64,000 bases of DNA from Haloarcula sp. DT43. Lineage in GTDB: Archaea > Halobacteriota > Halobacteria > Halobacteriales > Haloarculaceae. The notes beneath the pieces are model-generated. The model ran no database searches. It had not been told where the DNA came from and was given only the letters and a program-made list of their open reading frames with translations. The DNA is taken from assembly GCF_037078405.1 (NCBI RefSeq), contig NZ_JAYMGZ010000003.1, forward strand, positions 310,001 through 374,000, read 5' to 3'. Numbering within the stretch: position 1 is the first letter of the stretch; each line of letters starts with the position of its first letter. The position numbers and the translations under genes were made by a program. Shown here piece by piece: positions 45,723 through 54,245 of the stretch.

Positions 45723-47048
45723 ATGTCTGAACAGACCAGACGTGACCTTCTGAAACGGCTCGGAGTCGGAAGTACAGCCGGTGTCGTGTCGCTAGCTGGG
45801 TGCGCTCAGCAGTCAGACGATGGCGGTGGTGACGGAGAGGCAACGACCACGGAAGCCGGTGACGAGTCGACCAACACGGAGAGCGGCGATGGTGACAGTG
45901 GTGGCGGTGAATCGATTACAATCGGGACGCTGTTCCCTGTCACGGGCACCAACAGCGCATACGGCGGTGGCCATCAGGAGGCAGCCAATTTAGCCGCCGA
46001 GGAAATCAACGAGGCAGGTGGTCCGCTGGACCGTGAGGTCGAAACTATCAACCGCGACACGGAAGGGAACCCCTCTCGGGCGGCCCAGAAGTTCCGGACG
46101 ATGATAAACGAAGAAGGCATCGTTGGACTCGTGGGCCCGTACTCAAGTGGTATCGGGACCACGCTCGCGCCGGTCGCTCGCGACAACCGGGTGATGGAAG
46201 TGAGCAACGGGAACACGTCCCCGGCACTCGCAACTGCGGGCGTCAACGAAGACAACGGCGTGAAATACTACGGCCGGACCGCACCGAACGATGTCCAGCA
46301 AGCGCTCGTGATGGGGCGGATACTGAACCAGCGCGTCGAAGCCGAGACGGCAGCGTTCCTCTACGTCGACAATCCCTATGGGCAGGGGCTCGCTGAGCAG
46401 GCCAGCGAGAACTTCGAGGGTGAGACACTGAGCATGGTCGGCTACTCCCAGCAGACGAACGACTACACGTCGACGCTGGATTCAGTATTCGAGGGCGACC
46501 CCGACGCCGTGGGAGCGGTGATGTACCCGGGGAACGGTCGGACGATACTGAACCAGTGGAGCCAGGGCGGCTACGGCGGACAGTGGGTCGCCGCCGAGGC
46601 TATCCTCGCACCGCAACTCCTGTCGGATCTCTCCGACATCGTCGAGGGCATGTATATCACGTCCCCACAGACTGCCAACAGTGAGACGTTTATCAGCAAT
46701 ATGGGTGGTGAGAGCGCAGTCACACAGTTCGCACCCCACGCCTACGACGCGACCTACCTGGAGGCGCTGGCGATACAGCAGGCCGGGGAAGCCAGCGGAA
46801 CGGGTATCGCGGAGAACATCCGCAGTGTCTCCCGGGGCGACGGGACGACGGTCGGAGTCGATGAGTTCGGGGCCGGCAAGGAGGCCCTCGCAAACGGCGA
46901 GAGCGTCAACTACGACGGGGCCTCCGGCTCGGTTGACCTCAACGAAAACCTCGAGCCGGTCGTTCCCTACCGCATCCTCGAAGTGACAAGCGGTGAGGCC
47001 GAAGTCATCGAGGAAGTTCCCCTGAGCTACTTCGAGGGCAAGATGTAG
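45723..47048 (+). CDS. livK: LivK-like ABC transporter substrate-binding lipoprotein
   Basis: A 441-residue periplasmic-type binding protein. The N terminus has a Tat motif (TRRDLLKRL, Arg6-Arg7) and a lipobox ending at Cys27 (SLAGC), so it is exported folded and lipid-anchored outside the membrane. A Gly/Asp/Thr-rich linker follows, then the type I binding fold: TIGTLFPVTGTNSAYGGGH, IVGLVGPYSSGIG, VEVSNGNTSPALA. The permeases and ATPases are encoded convergently beyond the next gene. An alternative start is ATG 45717. The ligand is probably an amino acid or related zwitterion; it cannot be specified. Confidence 0.9.
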   Translation: MSEQTRRDLLKRLGVGSTAGVVSLAGCAQQSDDGGGDGEATTTEAGDESTNTESGDGDSGGGESITIGTLFPVTGTNSAYGGGHQEAANLAAEEINEAGGPLDREVETINRDTEGNPSRAAQKFRTMINEEGIVGLVGPYSSGIGTTLAPVARDNRVMEVSNGNTSPALATAGVNEDNGVKYYGRTAPNDVQQALVMGRILNQRVEAETAAFLYVDNPYGQGLAEQASENFEGETLSMVGYSQQTNDYTSTLDSVFEGDPDAVGAVMYPGNGRTILNQWSQGGYGGQWVAAEAILAPQLLSDLSDIVEGMYITSPQTANSETFISNMGGESAVTQFAPHAYDATYLEALAIQQAGEASGTGIAENIRSVSRGDGTTVGVDEFGAGKEALANGESVNYDGASGSVDLNENLEPVVPYRILEVTSGEAEVIEEVPLSYFEGKM

Positions 47049-47093
47049 CCGGCCGCGCTCGCCCCGTCGCCCGCTACTGGGGCGGCGTGTGGC

Positions 47094-47100
47094 TTTATTT
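47094..47100 (+). promoter_or_regulatory. TATA box of the unknown gene at 47123
   Basis: TTTATTT centred 26 bases ahead of the ATG at 47123 fits a leaderless promoter and fixes the start. Confidence 0.5.
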
Positions 47101-47122
47101 CGCCGACAGCTATACTACCGGT

Positions 47123-48325
47123 ATGAGCGTCGATATCGAACCGGAGTGGCAGCCGGCGACCAAGCTGAACGTCATCGGCGGAGCGGTCGATTTCACGGCC
47201 ATAGATCCGCTCCCCGATGGCGTCACCCGCGACCAGATCGAGGAGATTTGCTACACGGTCCGTGAACTCTACGGCGACTACGTCGATGAAATCGTCGCTG
47301 AGACGACCCTCTCACAGCGAGAGGCCCAGACGTGGGTACTCCGGACTCTCGCTCACGACGGCACCGACCCGCTCTCCTATGAGGCGATTGGACTGTACAT
47401 CTGGGCCATTGGCCGTGCGACGGAGGGCGACCCGCTCTCGCGGACCATCGTGACGGAGTATTACGACCGGGCCGAGACGAAGGTCGAGCGTGCCGAGGCG
47501 ACGGTCAAGCGGACCGGGCCACCGCCGTATCCGGATGACGTGTATGATACCCCCGCGCTGCTCTGGGTCGATGCACCGGTCGCCGAGCGGCTCCAGCGAC
47601 ACCGGCAACCGAACGAAACGTTCAGTGACTGCCTCGCCCGACTGCTGGACGAGTCCGTTTCAGCGGTCACCATCGAAGCGTTCGTCGAGGCCTACCTGAC
47701 CGAACGGGACGCCGACTATGTAGCGGTCGACACCGTCTACCCCGACTGGGATGCCAAACTGCACGTGGTCGTCGGGGTGCCGGCGGAGGGTCCGAAACCC
47801 GACGCGGTCGCTGACGCCACGATGTTACGAGTGGACGACCGCACATATGATTTTACCGTCAGCGAGGAGGTCGGTCCCATCCACGCGGACTCTCACCTCG
47901 TCGTGTCAGCTGAGACAGCGGACACGTCGGTTGCAGTCGCGGACGGAGCTGACAGACTCGGAACGGCACTTGCGGGCGTCGAGCGTTCGCTCCCGGACCT
48001 GGTATCCCATCTCCGCTCCGTGGGCGCAACAGCACTCGCCGTCGGGACTGAACCTGCCGGCGCTGGCGCACACCTGTTCCCGGTTTTCGAGGGGGAGCCG
48101 GCTGCGGAACCGCTAGCTTCGCTCGAACGGATAACGCTAGACGAACGGACGCTGGACGTGGGTCGGGTCTCGCCGCTGAGGATGGCTGCATATCGGGACC
48201 GAAGCGAGACAACAAGACTGCTGTGGGCGCGCGATGACGGGCCTCTGGAACAACGGGCGCTCCCTGATGACCCACTCGGCCGGCGGGAACTGCTCCCGGA
48301 CGCAGTGCTCAGAACGAGCACTTAA
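47123..48325 (+). CDS. Conserved-looking hypothetical with embedded VapB-like motif
   Basis: A 400-residue protein of unknown function between livK and livF. The N-terminal third is helical. Residues about 150-180 read DAPVAERLQRHRQPNETFSD-CLARLLDE, which follows the same pattern as VapB antitoxins in this window (KAKLEAVKREDETFDELLDRL), so a ribbon-helix-helix-like DNA-binding or dimerisation module may be embedded. The C-terminal half has VVVGVPAEGPKP and repeated beta strands. It could regulate the neighbouring transporter; that is a guess. It converges on livF with a 4-base overlap of ends. Confidence 0.6.
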   Translation: MSVDIEPEWQPATKLNVIGGAVDFTAIDPLPDGVTRDQIEEICYTVRELYGDYVDEIVAETTLSQREAQTWVLRTLAHDGTDPLSYEAIGLYIWAIGRATEGDPLSRTIVTEYYDRAETKVERAEATVKRTGPPPYPDDVYDTPALLWVDAPVAERLQRHRQPNETFSDCLARLLDESVSAVTIEAFVEAYLTERDADYVAVDTVYPDWDAKLHVVVGVPAEGPKPDAVADATMLRVDDRTYDFTVSEEVGPIHADSHLVVSAETADTSVAVADGADRLGTALAGVERSLPDLVSHLRSVGATALAVGTEPAGAGAHLFPVFEGEPAAEPLASLERITLDERTLDVGRVSPLRMAAYRDRSETTRLLWARDDGPLEQRALPDDPLGRRELLPDAVLRTST

Positions 48326-49029
48326 CCGCCGAGATACAGCTCACCGACCTCGTCGCTGTCGAGCAGGTCCTGTCCGCTCCCGGCGAACTCGTTCTCTCCC
48401 ATATCCAGTACGTAGCCTCTGTCCGAGACTGACAGCGCTTGACGCGCGTTCTGTTCGACCATGAGAATCGCCGTCTCGGTTTCGTCACGGATTCGAACGA
48501 GGCGGTCAAACATGTCGTCTACAAGGTCCGGAGCCAGACCGGCCGAGGGCTCGTCGACGAGGAGCAGTTCTGGGTCGAGCATCAGCGCCGAGGACAGGGC
48601 GAGCATCTGCTGTTGTCCCCCGGACATGGTTCCGGCCTTCTGGTTCTGTCGCTCACGGAGAACCGGGAACCGCTCGAAGGCGTCCTGGAAGTCAGCTTCA
48701 CTCACGTCCGCGTCGATGTACGCCCCCATTTCGAGGTTCTCCCGGACGGTGAGTGTCGGGAAGACGTTCTCCCGCTGGGGGACGTAACACAGCCCCTGTT
48801 CGGTCACCTCGTCGGCCCGGAGGTCGGTAATGTCGGTTCCGTCGAACGTGACTCGCCCTGCCCAGCAGTCGATGAGGCCGTAGATAGCCTTCATCAGCGT
48901 CGACTTCCCTGCCCCGTTCGGACCGATGATAGTGACGATCTCCTCCGCACCGACATCTATGTCGACGCCGTGGAGAATTTCCGCGTCACCGTATCCGGAG
49001 ACAACGCCCCGTGCTTCGAGCAGTGCCAT
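48322..49029 (-). CDS. livF: Branched-chain amino acid type ABC ATPase LivF
   Basis: A 235-residue ATPase. Walker A is IIGPNGAGKSTLM, Q-loop VPQRENVFPTL, signature MSGGQQQMLALSSALMLDP and Walker B LLLVDEPSAGLAPDL, with the terminal switch His replaced by the usual MVEQNAR Gln context of LivF. It energises the uptake of amino acids or related compounds with LivG, LivH and LivM. It is last in the livHMGF operon; one base separates it from the livG stop. The ATG at 49029 is used in preference to an upstream ATG. Confidence 0.93.
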   Translation of the reverse strand: MALLEARGVVSGYGDAEILHGVDIDVGAEEIVTIIGPNGAGKSTLMKAIYGLIDCWAGRVTFDGTDITDLRADEVTEQGLCYVPQRENVFPTLTVRENLEMGAYIDADVSEADFQDAFERFPVLRERQNQKAGTMSGGQQQMLALSSALMLDPELLLVDEPSAGLAPDLVDDMFDRLVRIRDETETAILMVEQNARQALSVSDRGYVLDMGENEFAGSGQDLLDSDEVGELYLGG

Positions 49030-49030
49030 C

Positions 49031-49999
49031 TCAGTCCACCCCCAGGTAGGCGTCGATGACACGCTGGTCGTCCCGAATCGTAGCCGGTTCGCCTGCGACC
49101 AGTTTCTTGCCCTCGTTCATGACGATGATTGTATCACAGAGATCCATGATGACTTCCATGTCGTGTTCGACGATACAGAAGGTGTATCCCTCGTCCCGCA
49201 ACGCTCTGATGCGGTCGGTCAGCTTCTCGGTCAGCGCCGGATTGACGCCCGCGACCGGTTCGTCGAGGAGGACGAGTTTCGGGTCGAGCATCAGCACCCG
49301 GCCCAGTTCCAACAGTTTCCGCTGGCCGCCCGAGAGATTGCCGGCCAGTTCTTCGGCGACGTGGTCGATTTCGAGCAGTTCCAGCATCTCCGTCGCCCGC
49401 TCGTACAGTTCCCTCTCTTCCTCGGCGACGGCGTCACGGCGGAACCACGCGTTGGCGAGGTTCTCCCCGGCCTGTTGCTGGGGGGCGAGCATCAGGTTCT
49501 CCCGGGCGGTCATATCGCTCAGCTCCCGCGTAATCTGGAATGTCCGGGCCAGTCCCTCTCGAGCCAGCATGAACGGCCGACTGAATTTGTGGCCTTCATA
49601 TGTGGCTTTGAATTGCTCCTGTCCGAGGTAGACGCCGGCGCCGAGGCCCGCACCAAGCGCGCCAGCGCCCAGACTGGCCGCGGTGCCGAGCCCGGCGGCC
49701 CCGAAGGCCGCGACAGCACCGATGCTCCCGAAGGTGAGTCCTGACGCACCCCCCCAGATGAGCTGTTCGTCGCTGCTTGCCGTCATCAGATCCTGTAGCG
49801 ACCGCCCGTCGTAACGAACGGTCCCGCTGTCGGGCTTGTAAAACCCGCTGATGAGATTAAACGTCGTTGTCTTGCCGGCGCCGTTAGGCCCGATAAGCCC
49901 CGTTATCGAGCCTTCCTCGATGTCGAAGGTGGCACCGTCGACGGCAACGATGCCACCGAAGGTCTTCCGGAGGTCCTCTACTTCGAGAAGTGCGCTCAT
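49031..49999 (-). CDS. livG: LivG-type ABC ATPase with GA-rich hydrophobic insertion
   Basis: A 322-residue ATPase with intact Walker A (GLIGPNGAGKTT, 35-46), Q-loop (ARTFQITREL), signature (LSGGQRKLLELG) and Walker B (LVLLDEPVAGVNP). Between the GRSLQDL strand and ARTFQ it has about 70 extra residues (about 72-145), including a Gly/Ala-rich hydrophobic run (81-126) that could form a helical hairpin. Normal LivG proteins (about 255 residues) have only a short PHKIARLGL loop there. The start overlaps the livM stop by 4 bases. Confidence 0.9.
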   Translation of the reverse strand: MSALLEVEDLRKTFGGIVAVDGATFDIEEGSITGLIGPNGAGKTTTFNLISGFYKPDSGTVRYDGRSLQDLMTASSDEQLIWGGASGLTFGSIGAVAAFGAAGLGTAASLGAGALGAGLGAGVYLGQEQFKATYEGHKFSRPFMLAREGLARTFQITRELSDMTARENLMLAPQQQAGENLANAWFRRDAVAEEERELYERATEMLELLEIDHVAEELAGNLSGGQRKLLELGRVLMLDPKLVLLDEPVAGVNPALTEKLTDRIRALRDEGYTFCIVEHDMEVIMDLCDTIIVMNEGKKLVAGEPATIRDDQRVIDAYLGVD

Positions 50000-51777
50000 T
50001 CGTCGTCACCTCCGTCGGCACGGGCGGCCACGTCGCCTTCCCGCTGTGGGGCCTGGGATTCGTTGGCCCCTACAGGCGTGCTGTAGTTCGCTTTCCCCAG
50101 CAGTCCGTCCGGCAAATAATACAGCACGATGAGGAACAGAATCCCCATGACGACGAGACGGAAGGCGACCACGTTGACGCGCAGTGCTGGTGGGAAAAAC
50201 GACGCGATTTGGGTCGTCGCCTGCTGGAAGGCCCAGAACACGGCGGCCCCGAGGACCGTCCCCTTGTTGTTGCTGGGCCCGCCGATGAAGACGATGAGCA
50301 GGGCGATGAACGTCACCCGCGGCGCAAACGTGACGAAGGTGAGCCCCTGAGTGTACATCGCCCACAGCGCCCCCGCGAAACCGGCCAGCGCCGAGCCGAT
50401 GACCATGCTCTGTATCTTGTACACGAAGGGGTCCTTGCCCAGCGAGCGCACCACGTCTTCGTCGTTCCGGACTGCCCGAAGCACGCGGCCGAACGGCGAC
50501 CGGGCGGTTAGTTCCAGCACGTAGTAGGCCCCGATCAGGAACAGGACAAAACCGGCCAACAGGAAGCGCTGGTAGTCGACCTGCACAGTCAGATTCCCGA
50601 CAACAGCCGCGATGTAGTCCACGCCGACATCCCCGCCGAAAGCCAGTATCCACACGAGGTTCTGTAGCAACGCTTTGAGCGCCGGCCCGAGTTGCCCGCT
50701 ACTGAGGGGTCCGACTAGCGGAATGACGAAGTACCAGAGAGCGACAAACCACAGCGCCGCGACGCCGACTATCTGGACTTTCGCCGCGGCGAACCAGTCC
50801 CGCGACTGAACGGCACGGTAGAACCCGCCGACGACGAGTCCGAGCAGGAGCAGGCCCCCGGCGATCTTGACTGCCACGGCATCGGCGTAGGGGACCGGCA
50901 GCAAGGCGACGAGGAATCCAGTCCCGAGGGCGATACCACTCAGCCACTCACGACGCGTGAGTCGTCCGAACTGTCGAACCAGAACCACAGTAAGCACGAG
51001 CCAGGTGAACGCGGAGACAAACACGCCGACCAGCAGGATGCGGTCTGCGACAGCTAGCAACACCGCCATGAGGACGGCGGCGATGACGCCGCCGCCGGCG
51101 GCAACCTGAATGGGAGTCGCTAGCGGGCCGTCAGAGCGACTGAGTGTCGAGAGTCCGAACGAGCCCGCGAGGTACAGCGTCGACACTGGTAGCGGGGAGC
51201 TGTAATCGCACTCCCCAGCGAGCACTGCCAGGGCGACACCCCAGACGACGGCTGTGATAACGCCGAACAGAACCGGTGTGGCCGGCAGCGACACGCCGAG
51301 GAACGGCACGCTAACCTGCCCTTCCAGCAACAGCGGGAAGCTGCTTTGTAACGGTGGGCTGTATCCGCGCAGCGCGTCGGGGCCGTTTGCGAACCACGTC
51401 TCGGCCTGAATGAACCGCTGGAAGATGACGGACACGCCCAGAACCGTGATCGCGAGGTAGTCCTCCCGCAGGCGGATGGTCGGCAGCGCGACCAGCCCAC
51501 CGATTATTCCCGACAGCAGCGTTGCGACCGCGATGCCGACGATCCACGTTCCGACAATGGGGATGTCGCCGAGTCCGACGACGTAGGCGGTGAAGTCCCC
51601 CGGGTCGTCCGGTGGGAGAACGAACAGGACCGACGTGTACGCGCCCACGAGGAAGAATCCCACATGACCGAAGTCCAACAGCCCGGTGTGGCCATACTTC
51701 AGGGTCAGCCCGTACGAGAGGATGCCGTAGATTGCGACCAGCACCATAAACGAGATGACGACGTCTGATACTGCCAT
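49996..51777 (-). CDS. livM: LivM-type ABC permease, enlarged
   Basis: A 593-residue permease, almost twice the usual LivM (about 320-360). The N-terminal half is standard: SYGLTLKYGHTGLLDFGHVG (the LivM start), then GGLVALPTIRLREDYLAI. After the WFANGPDALRGY region, about 220 residues with extra transmembrane helices are inserted, and the core resumes with FGRVLRAVRNDEDVVRSLGK (the EAA-like loop) and PRVTFIALLIVFIGGPSNN. The inserted block has no recognised domain. It is in an operon with livH (3-base gap) and livG (4-base overlap). Confidence 0.9.
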   Translation of the reverse strand: MAVSDVVISFMVLVAIYGILSYGLTLKYGHTGLLDFGHVGFFLVGAYTSVLFVLPPDDPGDFTAYVVGLGDIPIVGTWIVGIAVATLLSGIIGGLVALPTIRLREDYLAITVLGVSVIFQRFIQAETWFANGPDALRGYSPPLQSSFPLLLEGQVSVPFLGVSLPATPVLFGVITAVVWGVALAVLAGECDYSSPLPVSTLYLAGSFGLSTLSRSDGPLATPIQVAAGGGVIAAVLMAVLLAVADRILLVGVFVSAFTWLVLTVVLVRQFGRLTRREWLSGIALGTGFLVALLPVPYADAVAVKIAGGLLLLGLVVGGFYRAVQSRDWFAAAKVQIVGVAALWFVALWYFVIPLVGPLSSGQLGPALKALLQNLVWILAFGGDVGVDYIAAVVGNLTVQVDYQRFLLAGFVLFLIGAYYVLELTARSPFGRVLRAVRNDEDVVRSLGKDPFVYKIQSMVIGSALAGFAGALWAMYTQGLTFVTFAPRVTFIALLIVFIGGPSNNKGTVLGAAVFWAFQQATTQIASFFPPALRVNVVAFRLVVMGILFLIVLYYLPDGLLGKANYSTPVGANESQAPQREGDVAARADGGDDE

Positions 51778-51780
51778 CTG

Positions 51781-53199
51781 TCAGTCCCCCACTATTCCTT
51801 CGGGCTTGATGAGCAAGACGAGCAGTAAGACGACGAACGCGACAGGGACTCGGTATGTGGCACTCAGACCCGGGATAGCGAAGATACCGACTTCCATCGC
51901 AAGCCCGACGACGTAACTCCCGAGGATAGCCCCATACACTGATATCCCGCCGAGAATGACGCCAGCGAACATCGGGAGCAAGAGGAAGAAGCCGAGGTTG
52001 ATCGTGATGTTGCTGAACAGGAAGCCAAGCAACACACCGGCGACCGCGGCGAACATCCCCGCGAGTATCCAGACGACCATCATCACACGGCGCGTGTTTA
52101 TGCCGCGAATCATCGCCAGTTCCCGGTTGTCGCTGGTCGCCCGCATCGCCTTCCCGAGCGTCGTCGCCTGTAGCAGGTAGTGGAGGAATCCCATGAGGCC
52201 GGCCGCGATGAGGATGATCCCCAGCCTGAGCGGCGACGTTCGCAGGCGCGTCTCGTACAGTGTGTCCGACGGGACCGTCCCGCCACCGGCGAACAGTGCG
52301 CCGCCGACCAGCAGGACGGCGACCCCACCGAGTCCAGCAGCCAGGCGCGGACCGACCACACCTGCAGTGTCACGTCGGCGTCGGTACCCCGCACCTGCGA
52401 CCACGGCGGCAACGCCCAGGATACCAATCACTTCCAGCCACCCATAGCCCAGGGTGAACAGCTGGAGGTTCTCTGCGCCGCGCGTGTCGAGAACGTTGAC
52501 AACGACGCCATTGCTCGACACCAGAAGGTCGATCAACTTCGCGAACGTGAAGTTGACGCTCGACCCGGCCGCCTGAATCGTCGTGTCCACCTCGTAGAAC
52601 CGAATGTCGCCGCCGAAGACAGTCTGGATACTGAACCGGATAATAAATGCCATCGCGAGGGAGACGATGAGCATCATCGCTAGTTCGACGTCTTTCTCCC
52701 GGAATTTGCGGAACACGAACGATTCGGTCAGCGGTACCACGGCACCGAGAACAACGACGGCGAACAGGAGTGCGGCGGGATAGGACGGGAGACCGGCCAC
52801 AATGAGCGCGCCGACAATCACTGCGAGGCCAACGTGCGTTGCGGTCCCTACTGTCGGTGATACGTCAATTGCCCACCACCCCCCGCGTATCGCGTCGACG
52901 CCACCGAGATGGTACACCGACCCGAGAATCCCCGCGGCCGAGACGGCGAACAACAGCCCGGCTCCCGTGAGACCGACCGCACGCGGTCCCGTGGCGAACA
53001 CGTCGAACAGCGGGACGGACTGTGGCTTGTTCACAAGAAGCGCGGCATAAGCACCCAGTGTCAGAAGGTCCCCGTGTGCGAAGTTCGGAACCTCGGCGAT
53101 GTCGTAGACGAGCGACAGCCCGATTGCACCCAGTGAGATAATACTACCCGTGACCAACCCAGTCAGAATTGCGTTCAACAGTCCGGCAGACGGGGCCAT
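51781..53199 (-). CDS. livH: LivH-type ABC permease, enlarged
   Basis: A 472-residue permease, compared with about 290 in typical LivH. It starts in the usual way with GLVTGSIISLGAIGLSLVYD and NFAHGDLLTLGAYAAL. Extra helical segments occur after NKPQSVPL and again in the middle (VLLVGGALFAGGG), before the conserved GKAMRATSDNRELAMIRGIN loop, and the C-terminal ISVYGAILGSYVVGL. It is first in the livHMGF operon. Its promoter on the minus strand is AT-rich around 53215-53235. Confidence 0.9.
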   Translation of the reverse strand: MAPSAGLLNAILTGLVTGSIISLGAIGLSLVYDIAEVPNFAHGDLLTLGAYAALLVNKPQSVPLFDVFATGPRAVGLTGAGLLFAVSAAGILGSVYHLGGVDAIRGGWWAIDVSPTVGTATHVGLAVIVGALIVAGLPSYPAALLFAVVVLGAVVPLTESFVFRKFREKDVELAMMLIVSLAMAFIIRFSIQTVFGGDIRFYEVDTTIQAAGSSVNFTFAKLIDLLVSSNGVVVNVLDTRGAENLQLFTLGYGWLEVIGILGVAAVVAGAGYRRRRDTAGVVGPRLAAGLGGVAVLLVGGALFAGGGTVPSDTLYETRLRTSPLRLGIILIAAGLMGFLHYLLQATTLGKAMRATSDNRELAMIRGINTRRVMMVVWILAGMFAAVAGVLLGFLFSNITINLGFFLLLPMFAGVILGGISVYGAILGSYVVGLAMEVGIFAIPGLSATYRVPVAFVVLLLVLLIKPEGIVGD

Positions 53200-53307
53200 A
53201 CGGAGGACATGTATCTCCCAAATAAATATTGTTTTTCCATCAGGTAATTGTGCCGCTGACCAGTGACCGCGACGGATTTGCCGCGAACGTCGCTGGGTCG
53301 CTGTCGA

Positions 53308-54168
53308 CTATCTGTCCAGTCGGTTGTGCCGCCACTGCTCCGTGTCGGGCGTCTGATTGAAGGTGTATATGTGGACGCCGCGGATGTTGTACTCGTCGTC
53401 TCCGACGTGGGGGGCGAGGCCGTCGATGAGTTCGTCGGGTTTGTACGTCCCGCGAGAGCCGACCAGTTGCTTGACAAACCCAAGAATGCCGGTCGTCTTC
53501 CGGAGGAATTTAATCGAATCACCGACGCCGACCTTTTGAGAGATTTGCATCAGGCGCTGGTAGTTCATCACCCCCGGGATACCGACTTCTACCGGGAGTT
53601 CGATACCGCGGGCGCGGATGTCTTCGACCCACTCTAGCACGGTGTCCGGGTCGTAACAGAGCTGGGTGACGATGTATGTCGCGTACGGTGCTTTCTGTGC
53701 CATCGACTCCGCCAGCGTCTCGTCATCGATGAAATCGTGACCCTCGGGGTAGCCCGTGATGCCGACTTCTTCGAAAGAGTACTCTGTCTCTGCGAGCACT
53801 TCGAGCAGGTCCAGTGCCGACCCATACTCGCCAGCCGGTTCCTCGCGGTCACCACCCGGGACGAAGATGTCCGTAATGCCTGCCTGCTCCAGACGCTCAG
53901 CGATTGCTTTGAGTTGCTCCCTGTCCTCGATGTACCGGGCCGCAATATGTGGCACGACATCGAACCCCATCTCGGCGGCTTCTTCCGTCTTTTCGACGGT
54001 CTTCTCGATGCCGAGCTGTGGCGATGTCGTGATTGCGATGGTCGCGTCGTCGGGGAGGTGGGTGATCTCCTCGTCGAAGCTCTCGAACGGCATCAGTTCG
54101 AACCGAGCGCTCGTCAGTAGCGTCTGGACACCCTGACTGTCTGAGACAGCACGCGTTCCGAGGGCCAT
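53308..54168 (-). CDS. metF: Methylene-THF reductase-like protein
   Basis: A 286-residue TIM-barrel protein of the MTHFR superfamily. Segments include TSPQLGIEKTVEKTEEAAEM, PHIAARYIEDREQLKAIAER, IFVPGGDREEPAGEYGSALD and ATYIVTQLCYDPDTVLEWV. In the bacterial enzyme FAD binds such loops and 5,10-methylene-THF is reduced to methyl-THF. The family also includes divergent oxidoreductases in folate-dependent demethylation, which may run in the oxidative direction. A TTATAAACGGG promoter lies at 54219-54233. The next gene on the same strand, further upstream, is a regulator; both share a promoter motif. Confidence 0.85.
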   Translation of the reverse strand: MALGTRAVSDSQGVQTLLTSARFELMPFESFDEEITHLPDDATIAITTSPQLGIEKTVEKTEEAAEMGFDVVPHIAARYIEDREQLKAIAERLEQAGITDIFVPGGDREEPAGEYGSALDLLEVLAETEYSFEEVGITGYPEGHDFIDDETLAESMAQKAPYATYIVTQLCYDPDTVLEWVEDIRARGIELPVEVGIPGVMNYQRLMQISQKVGVGDSIKFLRKTTGILGFVKQLVGSRGTYKPDELIDGLAPHVGDDEYNIRGVHIYTFNQTPDTEQWRHNRLDR

Positions 54169-54218
54169 GATTTAGCTGGAATTAGGCATACCCGTACTTC
54201 GCTTTGTGGGTGGGGCAT

Positions 54219-54233
54219 CGAACCCGTTTATAA
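54219..54233 (-). promoter_or_regulatory. metF promoter with shared TTATAAAyGGGTTCG motif
   Basis: On the minus strand TTATAAACGGGTTCG contains a TATA box about 60 bases ahead of the metF ATG (54168), giving a leader of about 35 bases. Fourteen of 15 bases match the box ahead of the HTH regulator gene at 55478-55492. Confidence 0.55.
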
Positions 54234-54245
54234 GTGACCCCACTG

